Positions 9,615 through 22,614 are shown, counted from the first letter of the stretch. The stretch is 64,000 bases of DNA from Lachnospiraceae bacterium oral taxon 500 (GCA_002999035.1 CP027241.1:1677001-1741000); one strand, 5' to 3'. Notes: generated by a model not told the origin, from the sequence alone. Numbers and translations are program-made.

Positions 9615-12600
9615 ATGGATAATCTCATAAAAAATTATGAAAACATTCCTGATAATCTTAAAAAAGAGAAACGCTGGTGCTTATATAAAATCATTCAAAG
9701 AGATGGGAAAAATACAAAACTACCCTTAATGCCAAGTGCAAAACCTGCCAAGTCCAATGATAAAGCGACATGGTATTCCTATGAAGATTGTATAGCCGCA
9801 CTTAATCGAAATATTGGAGAGGGGCTTGGCTTTTTCTTAGGCGATGGATATATCGGAATTGACATTGACAAAGTAAGCGATGATATTATGGCATATAGTT
9901 TAGATTATGATGCAAGCTCTATGACAGCCGATTTTTTAAGAGAAATTTCCACTTATGCCGAATTATCACCGTCCAAGACGGGATTACATTTTATCGGCAA
10001 GGGTAAAGTTCCGGGAGAAAGAAAAAGGCATAAAAATTTAGAGATTTATGATGAGGGACGATTTTTTACAGTAACAGGGAATGTAATAAAAGACAAGGAT
10101 AGAAGCCATATCAAACCTATCGAGCAAGAGTTATTGCCTCTTTATCAAAAGTATATGCCTGCTGTGGGCAATCAAAGTGAAGATAAAGAAAAAAGGAATG
10201 AAAAAGAGAAAAAAAGTATAAAAGAGAATCCTTTTGTGCAAAGATACAGGCAATCATCTAATGATGTGTTGGAATTACTCTTTGAAAAAGGATATTTTTC
10301 ATACACCGGAGAAGATTTAAGAAGAATCTATTATGGTAATTATGAAAGCTATTTTAACAGCCGATCGGAGGCTGATTTTTTTATGCTACAAAGGCTACTT
10401 TACTATACAGGAAATGTAGAAATGGCAATATCATTAATGGAAAACAGCGGACTAAAAAGAGAAAAATGGTATAAAAGACGAGGAAATACCAACTATATCC
10501 ACTATATAGCAAATAAAGCAATAAGCTCTATCAATCAATTTTATCATTGGGAAAAAGCATATAGACCTAAGAGAAAAACAGACAAAGAAGAACAGAAAAA
10601 GATAAAGGAGGGAAATGTAGTGCCAAGATATAAATTTGATGAAATCAAACAGATTCTTGATTTTGCAAAAGAAGAATTTAGGGAAAATACAAACAGGTAT
10701 GAAAGCTATCTAAAAGTTGTAGGAAACAACTATAAATATCCGTATTTTAATCAGCTTAGCATATATACGGTAAATGAAAAGGCAACCGCCTGTGCGGAAT
10801 ACGACTATTGGAAAAGTATTGGAAGAAATGTAAGCAGGGGAGAAAAAGGGATTCCCGTTTTAGATATTCAAAGGGAGAAAATAAAATATATCTTTGATGT
10901 AAGTCAGACAGTGAGCTTAAATCATAGTATTTCTGAGGTGAAATTATGGAAATATCATAATGAAAGGCATATCACCGCTTTAGATACCTTGATTGATACT
11001 TTTAAAGAAAAAAACAGCAACCTTATATTTTCTACAGAAGATAAGATAAATACGCTTGTTTTGCTATATACAAGGCAGATATTAAATAAGGTGCTTGATT
11101 CTTTAAGTGATGAAACCCTAAAAGAAAACAGTAAAGTAAATATACTTCATTTTTTAGAAGAATCTGCAAAGGTGTCGGTATATGAAAGAATGGGGCTTCC
11201 TTTTTTAGTTGATAGGGAAAAATTAAATCTGCTATCAAGAGTTTCAAGTACGCAAGATATTGACAGATTACTTGCCTATACTTCAAACAATGTGAAAAGA
11301 ATCCTTATGGATATAGGTAGAGAAATTTCAAAAGTGGAAGAAAGAGAAAAATTTTCAGAAATTCAAAAAAGGGAGCAGACAAAAAAGGAGCAGGAGCGTT
11401 ATAATAAGGTTGCAGATGAAATTAACAAAGCTACTGAAATGATAGAAAATGAAAGAAATAAAGGAGGCTTGGAAGATGAAAGAAACCGTAGTATTGGCGA
11501 AGAAGGAATACATCTTGGAAAACGAGATTTATACACCGATCGTGAAAGAAAGTCCGTTCGAGAGACAGGGAGGAACTTACAGACTGGAGAAGATGGCAGA
11601 CGGAGCGGAAGTGTTAATTCCGAATATGAAACTGCCGGAGAAAATCGAGCTTGGCAAGCTGAACCGATTCGGCAAAGCGAGACTGAAATATCTCAAAGAG
11701 GAAAGACAGGAAGATTATCAGATTATGCTTATGGAAGAAACCCTGATGAATCATCTGACAGATATTCAGGAACAAGTGGAGAATTTCTTAGAGATGGAGG
11801 AGCTGAGAATGAAAGAAGCTTGGGGAATGACACAAGAAATGCAGGATCAGGACTTTCTAAAATACGCAGGGCTGAAGAAGAACTTGGATATGACACTGAC
11901 AAAAATGGCAATGGAACAAATCGTTTGGGCATAAGTGAGCAACATGAAGAAAATACACAAAACTTAGAACAGGAACATATAGAAGACGAGGAAAAAGAAG
12001 TCAATCAGGCTTCTTTTTCTTTTGCTCAAAACGAAAGCTCTAAATGGGACAGACAAAGAGAACAGGAAATCCTAATGCTTCAAGATGAAAGAGAAATATC
12101 CTATGAAGAGGCAAAGAAAATTTATGAAAGCAAAATGGAAATAGGGAATAATGGTTTTTCGGCAGATAATGCAGTGCCAAATCAAACTCAAAACGATTAT
12201 TGGGTTGTAGAGTTTCATGAAGATGGAGGGCTTATAGAAAAAAATTATACCGGAGAGCTTGTTACGAAAGAGTTGCTTGATGAAATCAAAGAAATAGATG
12301 AAAAAATTAGAGTTCATAACAAAACGGTAGGTGAAGATGAATATGGAGAAATGACTGACGAGTGGGTAGGTTATTCTAAATTCTATTTTGATCATATTGT
12401 AGACGGAGAAGTGGAAGAACACTTCAGAATGGATATCGGGGATGGAAATGAGGTAAACCAAAGAGGTTTTCAGTATCTTTATGAACAGATGAACATAAGC
12501 AGAGAAACCGAAGAACACAGTGCAGAAGATATAGATAATACCTTAAAGGATATTTTAGAAAATGAGTCTATGACTGTGGTATCGAGTAAAGATGATTATA

Positions 12601-15600
12601 AGAAACTGTTACCACATTTTAGAAACTTTGTATATACCGATGGTTTAAAGTTTGATGAATATAATCCTTTTGAGGAAGATAAAGAATTATCCGATTTAGC
12701 CCGTTTTACTTTTTTCAAAAATAATGACGGAGAGTATAGAGTAGTATACAACAATACGGACAGCTTAATCTATTCAAGTAATGTTGACAGGTTCTTAGAA
12801 AAAATAAAGGCTGTAGAAACTGAGGTAGAAGATGACATAGCAAAGACAGCTACTGAAGATAAGATTGCAGTCAAAGTCGGTAATTACTATGCCGTTGTAG
12901 AAAAGGAAAAAGTAAAGGATATATCTTTAGAAGAAACAGGACTTAGAATTTATCCGAAAGAAAATAACTTTGAGGGGAAAATCTATCCGCTATATCGAGG
13001 AACAACCTTTGAAGAAAGCACCAAGATTGATGCACTTTTTGACGAGATTGCTGCAAGTATGAAAGAGGTAAATTTAACCTATTTAAATGATGTATTTTAT
13101 CTTGAAAATCAAGGGATTTATGAAATTTCATCGGATAAGGTAACGGAAGAAAAAGGCGGTTTTGATTTTGAGGTGGCAAGTTTTAATGAACGGTTTCCGG
13201 ACTACTATAACGATATTTATGTGTATAACAGAAACTTAAAAATAGATGATGCCTATCAAAATATTGCCTATATCAACCGAGAAAATGAAATACACTTTAA
13301 TGTAAATCTACCGGAAGAAGAAAAAGCCAAAATACTGGAAATCAGAGATAAAAAAGAAATTTTATCAGCCCTTATTTTTAAAGATATAAAGGAAATTGGT
13401 GAGTATCAGTTTCGTCCTCAAAGCGAAGAGTTTATCTTAAATGAAAAAAATATATCTAAAGAACACTTAACAGCACCAAAGCATATAACAGACAGCATTG
13501 ATGGAAGAAAAGGCTATGAGGCAGAGCTTGTTTTGGATATGAAAAATAAGCAGTTAAAACAAAATTTAAGATACAACGGATATATGCTAAACACCAATGT
13601 TGCAGTTTCCTATGACAGCTATCATGAAATGCTGCAAAACCTGCCTTATCTGCTTGATGATAATCATAGAAATGTTATGCTCACAGGTTATATTAATCAG
13701 CAGATTGAAAGAGCCAACGAGGAAAAGAAAGAACAGACAAAAGAGCCGATTTATCAAGAAAGAATGCAGGTAAAGTATCAGGGCAAAGAATATGTGATTT
13801 CTGAAATTCAGGACTATAAAACATATAAGACAATAAAATTAGATGATAATGAAGGCTATTTAAACGGCTTTATAACAGGCAGTGAAATACTTTCTTTTAG
13901 AAATGAAAGTGAACTTGATTTAGAGATACTTTCTGAAATGAAAGAGGACAGGGAAAAAAGAGGAGTTCCGAGAGTAGCAGGTTCTTCCATTACCTCACCT
14001 ATTACGGATGAAATGTTTTGGCAGATGCAGGAATATAAGGAAAAAATAAAAGAAAAAGAAAGATATGCCGAAGATGATGAATATATGGGCGGGATTCCAC
14101 CGGTTAATTATAAAATAACAAGAGAAGATGAAATCTTGCCGCCGTCGGAAAGGCTTAGAAACAATATTGAGGCAATCAAAGTTTTAAAAGAAATCGAAGA
14201 AAGACATAGCCATGCCACCAAGGAAGAACAGGACATATTAAGTAAATACGTTGGTTGGGGCGGACTTTCCGATGTGTTTGATGAAGAAAAACAGGGACAA
14301 TGGAAAGATGCAAGAGATTTTCTAAAAGAAAACCTGTCATCAGATGAATATGATGCGGCAAGAGAAAGCACCCTTACCGCCTTTTATACCCCAAAGGCAG
14401 TGATTGACAGTATCTATCAGACATTATCTAATATGGGTTTTGAAAGCGGAAACATCTTAGAACCGAGCTGTGCAACAGGCAGGTTTATTGGCAATCTGCC
14501 TGACAGTATGCAGGAAAGTAAATTTTATGGCGTAGAGCTTGACAGTATCAGCGGACAAATCGCTAAAAAGCTATATCCTAATGCCAATATTCAAATAAAA
14601 GGCTTTGAAGAAACAGTCTTTTCAAATAACCTGTTTGATGTAGCGGTGGGAAATGTACCGTTTGGAGAATATAAAATATCGGATCGTGAGTATGAAAAAA
14701 ATAATTTTCTTATTCACGATTATTTTTTGGCAAAAACTTTAGACAAAATGCGTTCAGGCGGTGTAATAGCCTTTATAACCTCATCCGGCACAATGGATAA
14801 AAAAAGCGAAGATGTAAGAAGATATATCAGTGAGAAAGCAGAGTTTTTAGGAGCAATTAGATTACCTAATAACACATTTAAAGCAGAAGCCGGAACAGAG
14901 GTAACAAGCGATATTATCTTCCTTAAAAAAAGAGACAGATTATTAAAACTTGATGAAGATTGGATAAAGCTTGATACCGATGAACAAGGACTGACATATA
15001 ACAAATACTTTGTAGATAATCCCACCATGGTGCTTGGGAATATGCAGGAAATATCAAGCAGGTTCGGGACAGCCTTAGCCTGCATTGCAGATGAAAGTAT
15101 TACGCTAAAAGAACAGCTAAACCATGCAATCAAAAATATTAAGGGCAGTTATGAAAAAGTAGAGTTAAATAATGAACTGGAAACCGAAACCGTCTCGGCA
15201 GATGACAGTGTGAAAAACTATTCCTACGCAGTAATTGATGACAAGATATATTTTAGAGAAAATTCTGTAATGCAAAAGGTGGATTTAAGTAAAACCGATG
15301 AGGAGAAAGTAAAGGCATATCTTAAAATTGAAAAAGCATTAAGACAGGTAATTACCTATCAAAAAGAAGATTATTCCGATGAAGAAATTAAAGAAAAGCA
15401 AGGGGAGTTAAACCGCCTTTATGATGAGTTTTCTAAGAAATACGGAATTTTAAACAGCAAGGCAAATAAAAAGCTGTTTCGTGAAGATGCCAACTATTCC
15501 CTACTTTCCACTTTGGAAAAGCTGGATAAAGAAGGGGCTTTTATCGGCAAATCAGATATATTTACAAAAAGAACCATAAAAAAAGCGGTGGCAATTACTC

Positions 15601-18600
15601 ATACGAATAATTTGATGCAAGCCCTTATTTTATCCGTTTCCCAAAAAGGAAACGTCAATTTTGACTATATTAAGGAGCTGACGGATAAAACAAGAGCAGA
15701 AATTATTGACGGACTAAAAGGAGAGATATTCTTAAATCTCGACAGCTTTGAACCGACAGAGATTACGCCTTTTACATCGGCAATAGACTTGGGAGATTTT
15801 TCAAGAGCTTATGTAACTTCGGATGAATATTTATCAGGCAATATCAGAGAAAAGATAGAAATAATAGATTCGTATATAAAAAATGTAGAGCATGAAATTA
15901 AGCAAAATGAAGCCGATTTTGAAGCTGATTTAGAAAAATTATATGATTTGCAAGGCAGCAATGGATTAGATATAGCAAACAAAGAAGAAATGCCAAATAA
16001 AGAAGAAATACGAAAAGACAATGAAATATTAAATAAAGAACTGTCCGCCCTTCATTACCAGAAACAAAAACTATTGGAAGTAATGCCAAAAGAACTTGAT
16101 GCAAGTGAAATAACCGTAAGAATGGGGGCAACTTGGATACCTGAGAAAGATTATAAGAGTTTTATGTTTCATCTGTTAAAGACATCTGCTTCACATAGAT
16201 GGAAGATTGATATTAAATATACCAATTTCACAGGGGAATACAAAGTAGAAGGTAAAAGCGTAGATAAAGGAAATGACCTTGCCGATTTCACATACGGAAC
16301 AATCAGGGTAAGTGCCTATAAGCTGATTGAAGATACCTTAAACCTTAGAGATACCAATGTATACGATCAAATCATTGATGAAGAAGGCAGGAGAAGATCG
16401 GTCTTAAACCAAAAAGAAACAATGCTTGCAAGGAGTAAACAGGAAATCATCAAGGAAGAGTTTAAAAACTGGATTTTTGATGATATAGACAGAAGAACAA
16501 GACTGGTAGGAGAATACAACAAGAGATTCAATTCCATAAGGCTTAGAGAATATGACGGCAGCAACCTTACTTTTGACGGAATGAATCCCGAAATAGAGCT
16601 TAGACCTCATCAAAGAGATGCGATTGCACGAGGACTTTTTGGCGGAAATACTCTGCTTGCACACGAAGTAGGAGCCGGAAAGACCTTTGAAATGATAGGA
16701 ATTGCTATGGAATCTAAAAGACTTGGTATGAGCAGCAAGTCGATGATTGTAGTTCCCAACCATATCGTGGAACAATTTGGCAGAGAATTTAATGAATTGT
16801 ATCCTTCCGCTAATATTCTTTGTGCCACAGAAAAAGACTTTGCACCGGATAAACGAAAAAGATTTTGCTCAAGGATTGCAACCGGTGATTACGATGCGGT
16901 AATTATAGGGCATAGTCAATACGAGAAAATTCCAATTTCAAAGGAAAGACAGGAGTATGAACTGCAAAGCCAGATTAATGAAATTTTGGATTATATATAT
17001 GAGTATAAAAGGGATAAAGACCAGAGGTTTACGGTTAAGCAACTGGAAAAAACAAAGAAAAACTTGGAGGCAAAACTTAAAAAACTAAATGATGATTACA
17101 AAAAGGATGACGTTGTAACCTTTGAAGAATTGGGGATAGATAAGCTCTTTGTAGACGAGGTGCAGGCGTTTAAAAATTTATATGTATTTACTAAGATGAG
17201 AAATGTAGCCGGAATTACAACCACGGATTCACAAAAATCAAGCGATATGTTAATGAAGTGCAGGTATATGGATGAAATTACAAATAATAAAGGCATTGTA
17301 TTTGCAACGGGAACTCCCGTAAGTAATAGTATGGCAGAGCTTTATACTATGCAGCGTTATCTTCAGTATGATGAGCTTAAAAAGATGCACCATCAGCATT
17401 TTGATTCTTGGGCTTCCACCTTTGGAGAAACCGTAACAGCGATTGAACTGAATCCGGAAGGAAACGGATACAGGAGCAAGACCAGATTTGCAAAATTTTT
17501 TAATTTACCGGAACTGATGAATATTGTAAAACAGTTTATGGATATAAAGACGGCGGATGTATTAAATTTACCAACGCCAAATGCCCATTATGAAACCATA
17601 AAGACAAAGCCGACTGGGGAGCAAAAACAAATTCTTGAAACTTTTTCCGAACGAGCGGATAAGGTTCGCTCAAAACAGGTAGCTTCCTCTGTCGACAATA
17701 TGCTCCTTATTACCAATGACGGTAAGAAAATGGCACTTGACCAAAGGTTAATCAATCCGTTGCTTCCGGATGATGAAAACAGTAAGGTAAATGCTTGTGT
17801 CAGTAATGTATTTAGCATTTGGGATAAATACAAAGATAAGAAGTCAGCACAGTTAGTTTTTTGCGATATGTCTATACCAAGTAATGAATTTAACATCTAT
17901 AATGATATAAAGGAAAAACTTATAAAAATGGGAGTGCCGGAAAATGAAATAGAATTTATTCATAATGCAAAAAACAACAAAGAAAAAGATGCTATTTTTA
18001 ATAAGGTGAGAAAAGGAGAAATCAGAGTATTACTGGGTTCTACCGGCAAGTGCGGGGCAGGAACAAACTGTCAGGATAAGCTGATTGCCATTCATGATCT
18101 AGATATACCATGGAGACCTGCGGATTTGGCACAAAGAGCAGGTCGTATAGTCCGTCAGGGCAATGAAAATCAAGATGTTTATATCTTTCGCTATATAACG
18201 GAAAACACCTTTGATGCTTATCTTTTCCAGACACTTGAAAATAAGCAAAAATATATCTCTCAAATTATGACAAGTAAAACGCCTGTGCGTATTGCAGAAG
18301 ATGTCGATGAAGCTACATTAAATTATGCCGAAATCAAGGCACTTGCTACAGGAAATCCGCTTATTCGTGAGAAGATGGATCTTGATGTCGAGGTAAGTAA
18401 ACTTAAAATGCTGGAGTCCAACTTTAAATCCAACTTGTATAAAATGGAAGATAAGGTTGTAAAGGTATATCCAAAAGAAATTGAACGCCTAAAAGAAAAA
18501 ATAGAAAATTTGAAAAAGGATATCAAAAAAGTAGAGCCGTATGGAGAAGAAAAGACAGCAAAAACAGAAAAGTACGCTCAGACCGCTTTAGAAAATATAG

Positions 18601-19736
18601 AAAATATAGAGAATATAGAGAATAATAAAAAAGAAACAGAAACAGAGAAAAAGGCGGATAAAGAAACCGCATCAAAATTCACCTCTTTAACTTTAAGTGG
18701 GAAAAAATATACCGATAAAAAGCAAGCCGGAGAGTTTTTAATAAACAGAATAAAAGCTATAAAAAAGACAGATGATTTTAAGTCTGAGCAAGTAAAAATC
18801 GGAGAGTATCGAAACTTTGATTTATTCGTATATTATGACAGTTTTTCCAATCAGTATAAATTCAATCTCAAAGGAGAAGAGAGTCATTACGGAGAGTTTG
18901 GAACAGACGAGATAGGAAATATCACAAGAATGGATAATGTCCTTGATAAGCTGCCGGAGAGATTGGAGCAGACACTTGGAAAACTGAAAGACACCGAAAA
19001 TCAATTAGAAACGGCAAGACTTGAAATTATTAAGAAATTTACACAGGCAGAGCTTTTAAAAGAAAAGACATTAAGACTTGCAGAGGTAAATCGCTTGCTT
19101 GATATGGGACGAAAAGAAGATATAAAAGAAGAGAAAAATCCGCTTTTGGAAGAAGTAAAGGAAGAACTCATTCATTTTCTTAACAAAGAATATGACGAAG
19201 CCCATAATGTAGAGGATTTTGACACCATGTTTCCTGATTTGACAGATGTGGGCGTGGCTTATACAACTACACCGGATGAAAAGCATGAAATACAGACAAG
19301 CCTTGATTTAATTAATTACAAGCTAAATACCTATGTAGACAGTACCTTAATTGACAGCTTCCAGTATACCTATGATCCGCTTGATGCAAGTGATACAAAG
19401 GAACTGATACAAATTAAAACAGGGATTGCATTTTGGGATTTTAATGAACTGGTCTATGTTGATGAAGAAAAGCTAAAAGCAGCACTTGGACTTGAAATAG
19501 ATGATGACGGCAATTTCTATGATCCGCTCTCAAAGGATATGGACTTAGACGGAGTAGCCGACAGGTACGATGCAGATTTTAGAGATAGTACGGTTCAAAA
19601 TATCGGTGATTTATATAAAAGAGAAAAAAGTTCGGTAATAGACAGGCTTGGATATTTCAAAGAAAAAATAGAAAAAAGAGATTTACAAGATGAAAATATA
19701 GATAGGAAAATAGAGTGTAAGGAGGATGTTAGATAA
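9615..19736 (+). CDS. Giant primase-like / ArdC / N6-methylase / SNF2 helicase fusion (DarB-like)
   Basis: A 3,373-residue multidomain protein. In order, a primase-polymerase-like N-terminus (GIDIDK, then SPSKTGLHF; residues 1-170) is followed by an ArdC-like ssDNA-binding segment (about 355-420, [18 protein letters not shown]). A disordered Arg/Gly/Ser/Glu linker (about 610-790) comes next, then a degenerate adenine methylase (EPSCATG about 1615; NVPFG in place of NPPY). The SNF2 helicase has Walker A HEVGAGKT about 2350, box II DEVQ about 2514 and motif [12 protein letters not shown] about 2840. Long coiled coils and a C-terminal DMDLDG...DRYD motif (about 3306) follow. Methylase-helicase fusions of this kind are linked to antirestriction during transfer (phage P1 DarB). 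It is unusually long and its linker overlaps a tnpV gene. Confidence 0.85.
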   Translation: MDNLIKNYENIPDNLKKEKRWCLYKIIQRDGKNTKLPLMPSAKPAKSNDKATWYSYEDCIAALNRNIGEGLGFFLGDGYIGIDIDKVSDDIMAYSLDYDASSMTADFLREISTYAELSPSKTGLHFIGKGKVPGERKRHKNLEIYDEGRFFTVTGNVIKDKDRSHIKPIEQELLPLYQKYMPAVGNQSEDKEKRNEKEKKSIKENPFVQRYRQSSNDVLELLFEKGYFSYTGEDLRRIYYGNYESYFNSRSEADFFMLQRLLYYTGNVEMAISLMENSGLKREKWYKRRGNTNYIHYIANKAISSINQFYHWEKAYRPKRKTDKEEQKKIKEGNVVPRYKFDEIKQILDFAKEEFRENTNRYESYLKVVGNNYKYPYFNQLSIYTVNEKATACAEYDYWKSIGRNVSRGEKGIPVLDIQREKIKYIFDVSQTVSLNHSISEVKLWKYHNERHITALDTLIDTFKEKNSNLIFSTEDKINTLVLLYTRQILNKVLDSLSDETLKENSKVNILHFLEESAKVSVYERMGLPFLVDREKLNLLSRVSSTQDIDRLLAYTSNNVKRILMDIGREISKVEEREKFSEIQKREQTKKEQERYNKVADEINKATEMIENERNKGGLEDERNRSIGEEGIHLGKRDLYTDRERKSVRETGRNLQTGEDGRRSGSVNSEYETAGENRAWQAEPIRQSETEISQRGKTGRLSDYAYGRNPDESSDRYSGTSGEFLRDGGAENERSLGNDTRNAGSGLSKIRRAEEELGYDTDKNGNGTNRLGISEQHEENTQNLEQEHIEDEEKEVNQASFSFAQNESSKWDRQREQEILMLQDEREISYEEAKKIYESKMEIGNNGFSADNAVPNQTQNDYWVVEFHEDGGLIEKNYTGELVTKELLDEIKEIDEKIRVHNKTVGEDEYGEMTDEWVGYSKFYFDHIVDGEVEEHFRMDIGDGNEVNQRGFQYLYEQMNISRETEEHSAEDIDNTLKDILENESMTVVSSKDDYKKLLPHFRNFVYTDGLKFDEYNPFEEDKELSDLARFTFFKNNDGEYRVVYNNTDSLIYSSNVDRFLEKIKAVETEVEDDIAKTATEDKIAVKVGNYYAVVEKEKVKDISLEETGLRIYPKENNFEGKIYPLYRGTTFEESTKIDALFDEIAASMKEVNLTYLNDVFYLENQGIYEISSDKVTEEKGGFDFEVASFNERFPDYYNDIYVYNRNLKIDDAYQNIAYINRENEIHFNVNLPEEEKAKILEIRDKKEILSALIFKDIKEIGEYQFRPQSEEFILNEKNISKEHLTAPKHITDSIDGRKGYEAELVLDMKNKQLKQNLRYNGYMLNTNVAVSYDSYHEMLQNLPYLLDDNHRNVMLTGYINQQIERANEEKKEQTKEPIYQERMQVKYQGKEYVISEIQDYKTYKTIKLDDNEGYLNGFITGSEILSFRNESELDLEILSEMKEDREKRGVPRVAGSSITSPITDEMFWQMQEYKEKIKEKERYAEDDEYMGGIPPVNYKITREDEILPPSERLRNNIEAIKVLKEIEERHSHATKEEQDILSKYVGWGGLSDVFDEEKQGQWKDARDFLKENLSSDEYDAARESTLTAFYTPKAVIDSIYQTLSNMGFESGNILEPSCATGRFIGNLPDSMQESKFYGVELDSISGQIAKKLYPNANIQIKGFEETVFSNNLFDVAVGNVPFGEYKISDREYEKNNFLIHDYFLAKTLDKMRSGGVIAFITSSGTMDKKSEDVRRYISEKAEFLGAIRLPNNTFKAEAGTEVTSDIIFLKKRDRLLKLDEDWIKLDTDEQGLTYNKYFVDNPTMVLGNMQEISSRFGTALACIADESITLKEQLNHAIKNIKGSYEKVELNNELETETVSADDSVKNYSYAVIDDKIYFRENSVMQKVDLSKTDEEKVKAYLKIEKALRQVITYQKEDYSDEEIKEKQGELNRLYDEFSKKYGILNSKANKKLFREDANYSLLSTLEKLDKEGAFIGKSDIFTKRTIKKAVAITHTNNLMQALILSVSQKGNVNFDYIKELTDKTRAEIIDGLKGEIFLNLDSFEPTEITPFTSAIDLGDFSRAYVTSDEYLSGNIREKIEIIDSYIKNVEHEIKQNEADFEADLEKLYDLQGSNGLDIANKEEMPNKEEIRKDNEILNKELSALHYQKQKLLEVMPKELDASEITVRMGATWIPEKDYKSFMFHLLKTSASHRWKIDIKYTNFTGEYKVEGKSVDKGNDLADFTYGTIRVSAYKLIEDTLNLRDTNVYDQIIDEEGRRRSVLNQKETMLARSKQEIIKEEFKNWIFDDIDRRTRLVGEYNKRFNSIRLREYDGSNLTFDGMNPEIELRPHQRDAIARGLFGGNTLLAHEVGAGKTFEMIGIAMESKRLGMSSKSMIVVPNHIVEQFGREFNELYPSANILCATEKDFAPDKRKRFCSRIATGDYDAVIIGHSQYEKIPISKERQEYELQSQINEILDYIYEYKRDKDQRFTVKQLEKTKKNLEAKLKKLNDDYKKDDVVTFEELGIDKLFVDEVQAFKNLYVFTKMRNVAGITTTDSQKSSDMLMKCRYMDEITNNKGIVFATGTPVSNSMAELYTMQRYLQYDELKKMHHQHFDSWASTFGETVTAIELNPEGNGYRSKTRFAKFFNLPELMNIVKQFMDIKTADVLNLPTPNAHYETIKTKPTGEQKQILETFSERADKVRSKQVASSVDNMLLITNDGKKMALDQRLINPLLPDDENSKVNACVSNVFSIWDKYKDKKSAQLVFCDMSIPSNEFNIYNDIKEKLIKMGVPENEIEFIHNAKNNKEKDAIFNKVRKGEIRVLLGSTGKCGAGTNCQDKLIAIHDLDIPWRPADLAQRAGRIVRQGNENQDVYIFRYITENTFDAYLFQTLENKQKYISQIMTSKTPVRIAEDVDEATLNYAEIKALATGNPLIREKMDLDVEVSKLKMLESNFKSNLYKMEDKVVKVYPKEIERLKEKIENLKKDIKKVEPYGEEKTAKTEKYAQTALENIENIENIENNKKETETEKKADKETASKFTSLTLSGKKYTDKKQAGEFLINRIKAIKKTDDFKSEQVKIGEYRNFDLFVYYDSFSNQYKFNLKGEESHYGEFGTDEIGNITRMDNVLDKLPERLEQTLGKLKDTENQLETARLEIIKKFTQAELLKEKTLRLAEVNRLLDMGRKEDIKEEKNPLLEEVKEELIHFLNKEYDEAHNVEDFDTMFPDLTDVGVAYTTTPDEKHEIQTSLDLINYKLNTYVDSTLIDSFQYTYDPLDASDTKELIQIKTGIAFWDFNELVYVDEEKLKAALGLEIDDDGNFYDPLSKDMDLDGVADRYDADFRDSTVQNIGDLYKREKSSVIDRLGYFKEKIEKRDLQDENIDRKIECKEDVR
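11476..11934 (+). CDS. tnpV: TnpV-like protein encoded in a second frame inside the helicase gene
   Basis: A complete 152-residue ORF in another frame of the giant helicase gene. Its conserved part reads [20 protein letters not shown], then [20 protein letters not shown], then [11 protein letters not shown]. This is the layout of the TnpV family first seen in Tn4451-type elements (LG.YG..RL.YLKE.R...Y, then L..HL.DID). AAGGAGG at 11461-11467 sits eight bases before the ATG, as good as for any real gene here. The overlapped helicase region is a low-complexity linker, so the tnpV frame appears to be the constrained one. The function of TnpV is unknown. Confidence 0.72.
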   Translation: MKETVVLAKKEYILENEIYTPIVKESPFERQGGTYRLEKMADGAEVLIPNMKLPEKIELGKLNRFGKARLKYLKEERQEDYQIMLMEETLMNHLTDIQEQVENFLEMEELRMKEAWGMTQEMQDQDFLKYAGLKKNLDMTLTKMAMEQIVWA

Positions 19737-21179
19737 TTGGAATATCACAAAAATATTAGAGCAACAACTATTCAAATGCAACAACTTTTTGAAAATGAGG
19801 AGTATAACTACTTAGTAAGATATTTTGAAAGAATAGGAGAAGATTTGTTTAAAACAGTGATTCGTACACCGGAGAATATAGAGTTTCCAAAATCTAAAAC
19901 TCTGTCTATAAACACAATAAAAAAACTCTTAGAAACAAAAGAAAACATTAATCCTATGTATATAGAAGATGAATTTACAAAAATGAAAGATAAGGTGCAT
20001 GAATTTAATCAAAGGAAATATCCGGGTTATGAGGATATGGATATAAAACTGATAATATCCAATATTAAGGGTATCGAGGATTTCGATGCCCTTAATGATT
20101 TTTATGAAGATTTAAAAAGACAGGGATATTTAAAGGATATAAAAGAAAGCATTAAAAATATTATTGACAAAGAATTAAAAGAAAACACACAAGGTAAAAA
20201 ACAGGGGGATAATACTATGAGATTAGAAAAAGGCGATGTTATAAAAACGGCATTAAGTGAAAATACAACAGTTTTAGATGTGAAAGACAATCAGGCAATC
20301 TTGTTTTCAGGTACTCAGTTTGTACTTGCAACAGGGGTAAAAGAAAACAAGGAAAGCGGAAAATTTGAATGGGATAACGGACGATATGCCGATGACTTAA
20401 AAAGCATTTCCGATATGCAAAACAATAACTTTGAAATGATGAAAGATACACTTTCCTTTTTAGCGGAGTACAATCATAGCGATTTTGTAAAAGGAATGAT
20501 CTCTTTGGAAACCGGAATAGAAAACGAAGATACCCTTGATACTGCCTATGATAACTATATGAATGATAAGATTATGGGCTTGATTGATGAAACATTTTAT
20601 CATTATATAGATGAAAATGAGATTAAAACGCCTGCTTTAGAAAGCGGAAAAGAAGATAAGAGCAGTGCCTTATCTGCAAAAGAAAATACAAAAGAAAATG
20701 AGAACACTATGACAAATGATAAGTCAGATGAAAATATGGAAAAAGCAGATACTATAAATATTGACGGCAATATTGCTTCGGATATAGACATTAAACATTT
20801 GACATCAAAAGACGGCAAAGATTTTACGGTTGCAAGTTTTGCGATTGCTGAAAATGACAAAGAAGGAAAAGTAAAATATACCAACTGTTTAGCCTATAAC
20901 GATAAGGTAAGCAGCGTGGAAAACTTAAAAAAAGGAGATTTTGTGCATATATTCGGAAAAGAAAAAATCAGTCAGGGAAAGGACGGGAAGGAATATATGT
21001 CCCTTAAAGTGTACTCTGCGAAGCTGTTAAAAGCCAAAGAACAGGTCAAAACAAATCAAAAGACAAAGGAAACAAAGAAATCTTCAGCACTTGGCAAGTT
21101 AAAGGAATATAAGGAAAAGGCAGGCGAAAAATCAAGAGAACAAAGCGGTATCAAGAAAGAGAAAAATGTAGAGCGATAA
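19737..21179 (+). CDS. OB-fold single-strand-binding-like protein
   Basis: A 480-residue protein starting at TTG 19737, directly behind the helicase stop, with GGAGG at 19721-19725. Residues 1-150 are an unrecognised helical domain. The C-terminal domain (about 340-440: INIDGNIASDIDIKHL, then FTVASFAIAEN, then GDFVHIFGKE) looks like the OB fold of SSB. It may coat transferred single-stranded DNA or serve as a replication accessory for the relaxase and helicase. An internal ATG at 20218 after a GGGGG tract could yield a shorter product lacking the first domain. Confidence 0.66.
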   Translation: MEYHKNIRATTIQMQQLFENEEYNYLVRYFERIGEDLFKTVIRTPENIEFPKSKTLSINTIKKLLETKENINPMYIEDEFTKMKDKVHEFNQRKYPGYEDMDIKLIISNIKGIEDFDALNDFYEDLKRQGYLKDIKESIKNIIDKELKENTQGKKQGDNTMRLEKGDVIKTALSENTTVLDVKDNQAILFSGTQFVLATGVKENKESGKFEWDNGRYADDLKSISDMQNNNFEMMKDTLSFLAEYNHSDFVKGMISLETGIENEDTLDTAYDNYMNDKIMGLIDETFYHYIDENEIKTPALESGKEDKSSALSAKENTKENENTMTNDKSDENMEKADTINIDGNIASDIDIKHLTSKDGKDFTVASFAIAENDKEGKVKYTNCLAYNDKVSSVENLKKGDFVHIFGKEKISQGKDGKEYMSLKVYSAKLLKAKEQVKTNQKTKETKKSSALGKLKEYKEKAGEKSREQSGIKKEKNVER

Positions 21180-21195
21180 AATTATAAAAAATTAA

Positions 21196-21242
21196 AATAG
21201 TGGGTAAATAGCTGATATGGCTGTTTATCCACTATTTTTTTT
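21196..21242. terminator. Bidirectional terminator between convergent operons
   Basis: The long hairpin AATAGTGGGTAAATAGC / GCTGTTTATCCACTATT is followed by T tracts on the plus strand and has A-rich flanks for the minus strand. It separates the helicase operon from the convergent relaxase gene. Confidence 0.8.
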
Positions 21243-22614
21243 ATTTCTCCAAATGATTATCAAGATACAAATCTGTATTTTTCTTTGCCTGTTGCAGGCT
21301 ATGAAGCATAGAGTTTTGAGAGGAATATTTTTCCATAAGTGTAGCTTTTTCCTGTTCTAAAAGCATATATTTATCAGATAAATTTTGAATGCTTAATAGT
21401 TTATGCTTGGAATTTTCAATCCCTTTCATAGCCATTTCATAGGCGATTATCTGCGGCTTATACTCCTCATAAAAGGCTTTATTTTCCTTATCTTTCCTAT
21501 ACATATCATAGATTAGTTGATTTTTAGAGATTGTATTTTTATTTTCAATGGCAGAATAGATTTCTTTCATAGAGCTTTCTATTTGCTTGATTTTACCTAA
21601 TGTATCTTGCCTTTTGGAAGCCGTTTCTTGCAGTTTTTTATCAAGCTCATTATAAGAATTTACACCATAGTTTCTCATTTCATTTAAGGCATCTGCCATA
21701 GTTTTCATATTATGTTTGCCTGCCCATATTTCATAGCCCTTAGAGGATTTTACCTTTTCATTGTTTTTCATATCTACAATAGTATCCGGTTTCTTGTAGA
21801 AGCATTTTTCATAATGCCGTTTCTTATTGGCATAAATCTGATATTTATTCGGCTCTTCGATGCGTTCCTTGATTCTCTCTTTTGTATAATCTTCCCCTAA
21901 AGTAGATGCTTTGGCACGAGTAAATCTTCCCTTATCTCTTTTATCTTTATGCCGAAAGGAAAGATACTTGCCAATCTTAATTTCATAACCGAACTCTTCC
22001 ATTGTCTTTAGAAATTCCTCGTAGGTTTTGGCCTTTAAAACAGCTTTATCAATCGCAAGCTGTAGCATATTTTTCCAAGAATTTCCCCTCTTAAATTCCG
22101 TATATTCCATATAGCTTTTGCCATTTGTAGAGTATCTGCTTTTGAATTTTTTGTAGTTTTCATCAATAACGGATAAGCCATTTTCTCTACATAAATCATC
22201 ACTGACCGTTCGGATTTGATGATAGCTTCTTTTGTTACTTTGATATGCCTTGCCTGTTTCAAAGCTGACATTGTTAAACAGAATATGATTGTGCAGATGT
22301 CCTTTGTCGATATGGGTAGTAAGTACATACTCATATTTTCCTTGCAATACTCTCTCGCATAGTTCCAGCCCTATTTGATGTGCCTGCTCAGGCGTAGTTT
22401 CACCCGGAGCGAATGCTTGGATTAGATGCCTTGCCAAGATTTTTGCTTTGGAATTACATTCTCTTTTTGTCTGTTCAAACTCAAGATGGGCTGTTTTAGG
22501 ATTGCAGCCAAAAGAGGAAATAAGGATTTTTCCATCGGTTTTATCCTCATTCATAATATAGTCTAAGGCTAAATATAGTGTTTTTTTAATCGGATGAATT
22601 TTTGTAACTGCCAT
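21241..22614 (-). CDS. Relaxase, MobA/VirD2 type (MOBP-like)
   Basis: A 457-residue relaxase. The N-terminal nuclease domain has the metal-binding motif THIDKGHLHNHILF (about residues 99-112), preceded by HLIQAF and PGE segments, and a coiled C-terminal half. It would nick oriT, stay covalently on the 5' end and pilot DNA into the type IV channel. I start at the ATG giving MAVTKIHPIK because GGAGGA (22621-22626 on the minus strand) lies six bases upstream; an earlier in-frame ATG at 22641 overlaps the mobC stop. It is homologous to the relaxase at 58574 in element C. Confidence 0.88.
   Translation of the reverse strand: MAVTKIHPIKKTLYLALDYIMNEDKTDGKILISSFGCNPKTAHLEFEQTKRECNSKAKILARHLIQAFAPGETTPEQAHQIGLELCERVLQGKYEYVLTTHIDKGHLHNHILFNNVSFETGKAYQSNKRSYHQIRTVSDDLCRENGLSVIDENYKKFKSRYSTNGKSYMEYTEFKRGNSWKNMLQLAIDKAVLKAKTYEEFLKTMEEFGYEIKIGKYLSFRHKDKRDKGRFTRAKASTLGEDYTKERIKERIEEPNKYQIYANKKRHYEKCFYKKPDTIVDMKNNEKVKSSKGYEIWAGKHNMKTMADALNEMRNYGVNSYNELDKKLQETASKRQDTLGKIKQIESSMKEIYSAIENKNTISKNQLIYDMYRKDKENKAFYEEYKPQIIAYEMAMKGIENSKHKLLSIQNLSDKYMLLEQEKATLMEKYSSQNSMLHSLQQAKKNTDLYLDNHLEK

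Noticed and set aside
12072-12518. 148-residue minus-strand ORF in the helicase gene
   Set aside because: Hydrophobic antisense shadow of an acidic coding region without family resemblance.
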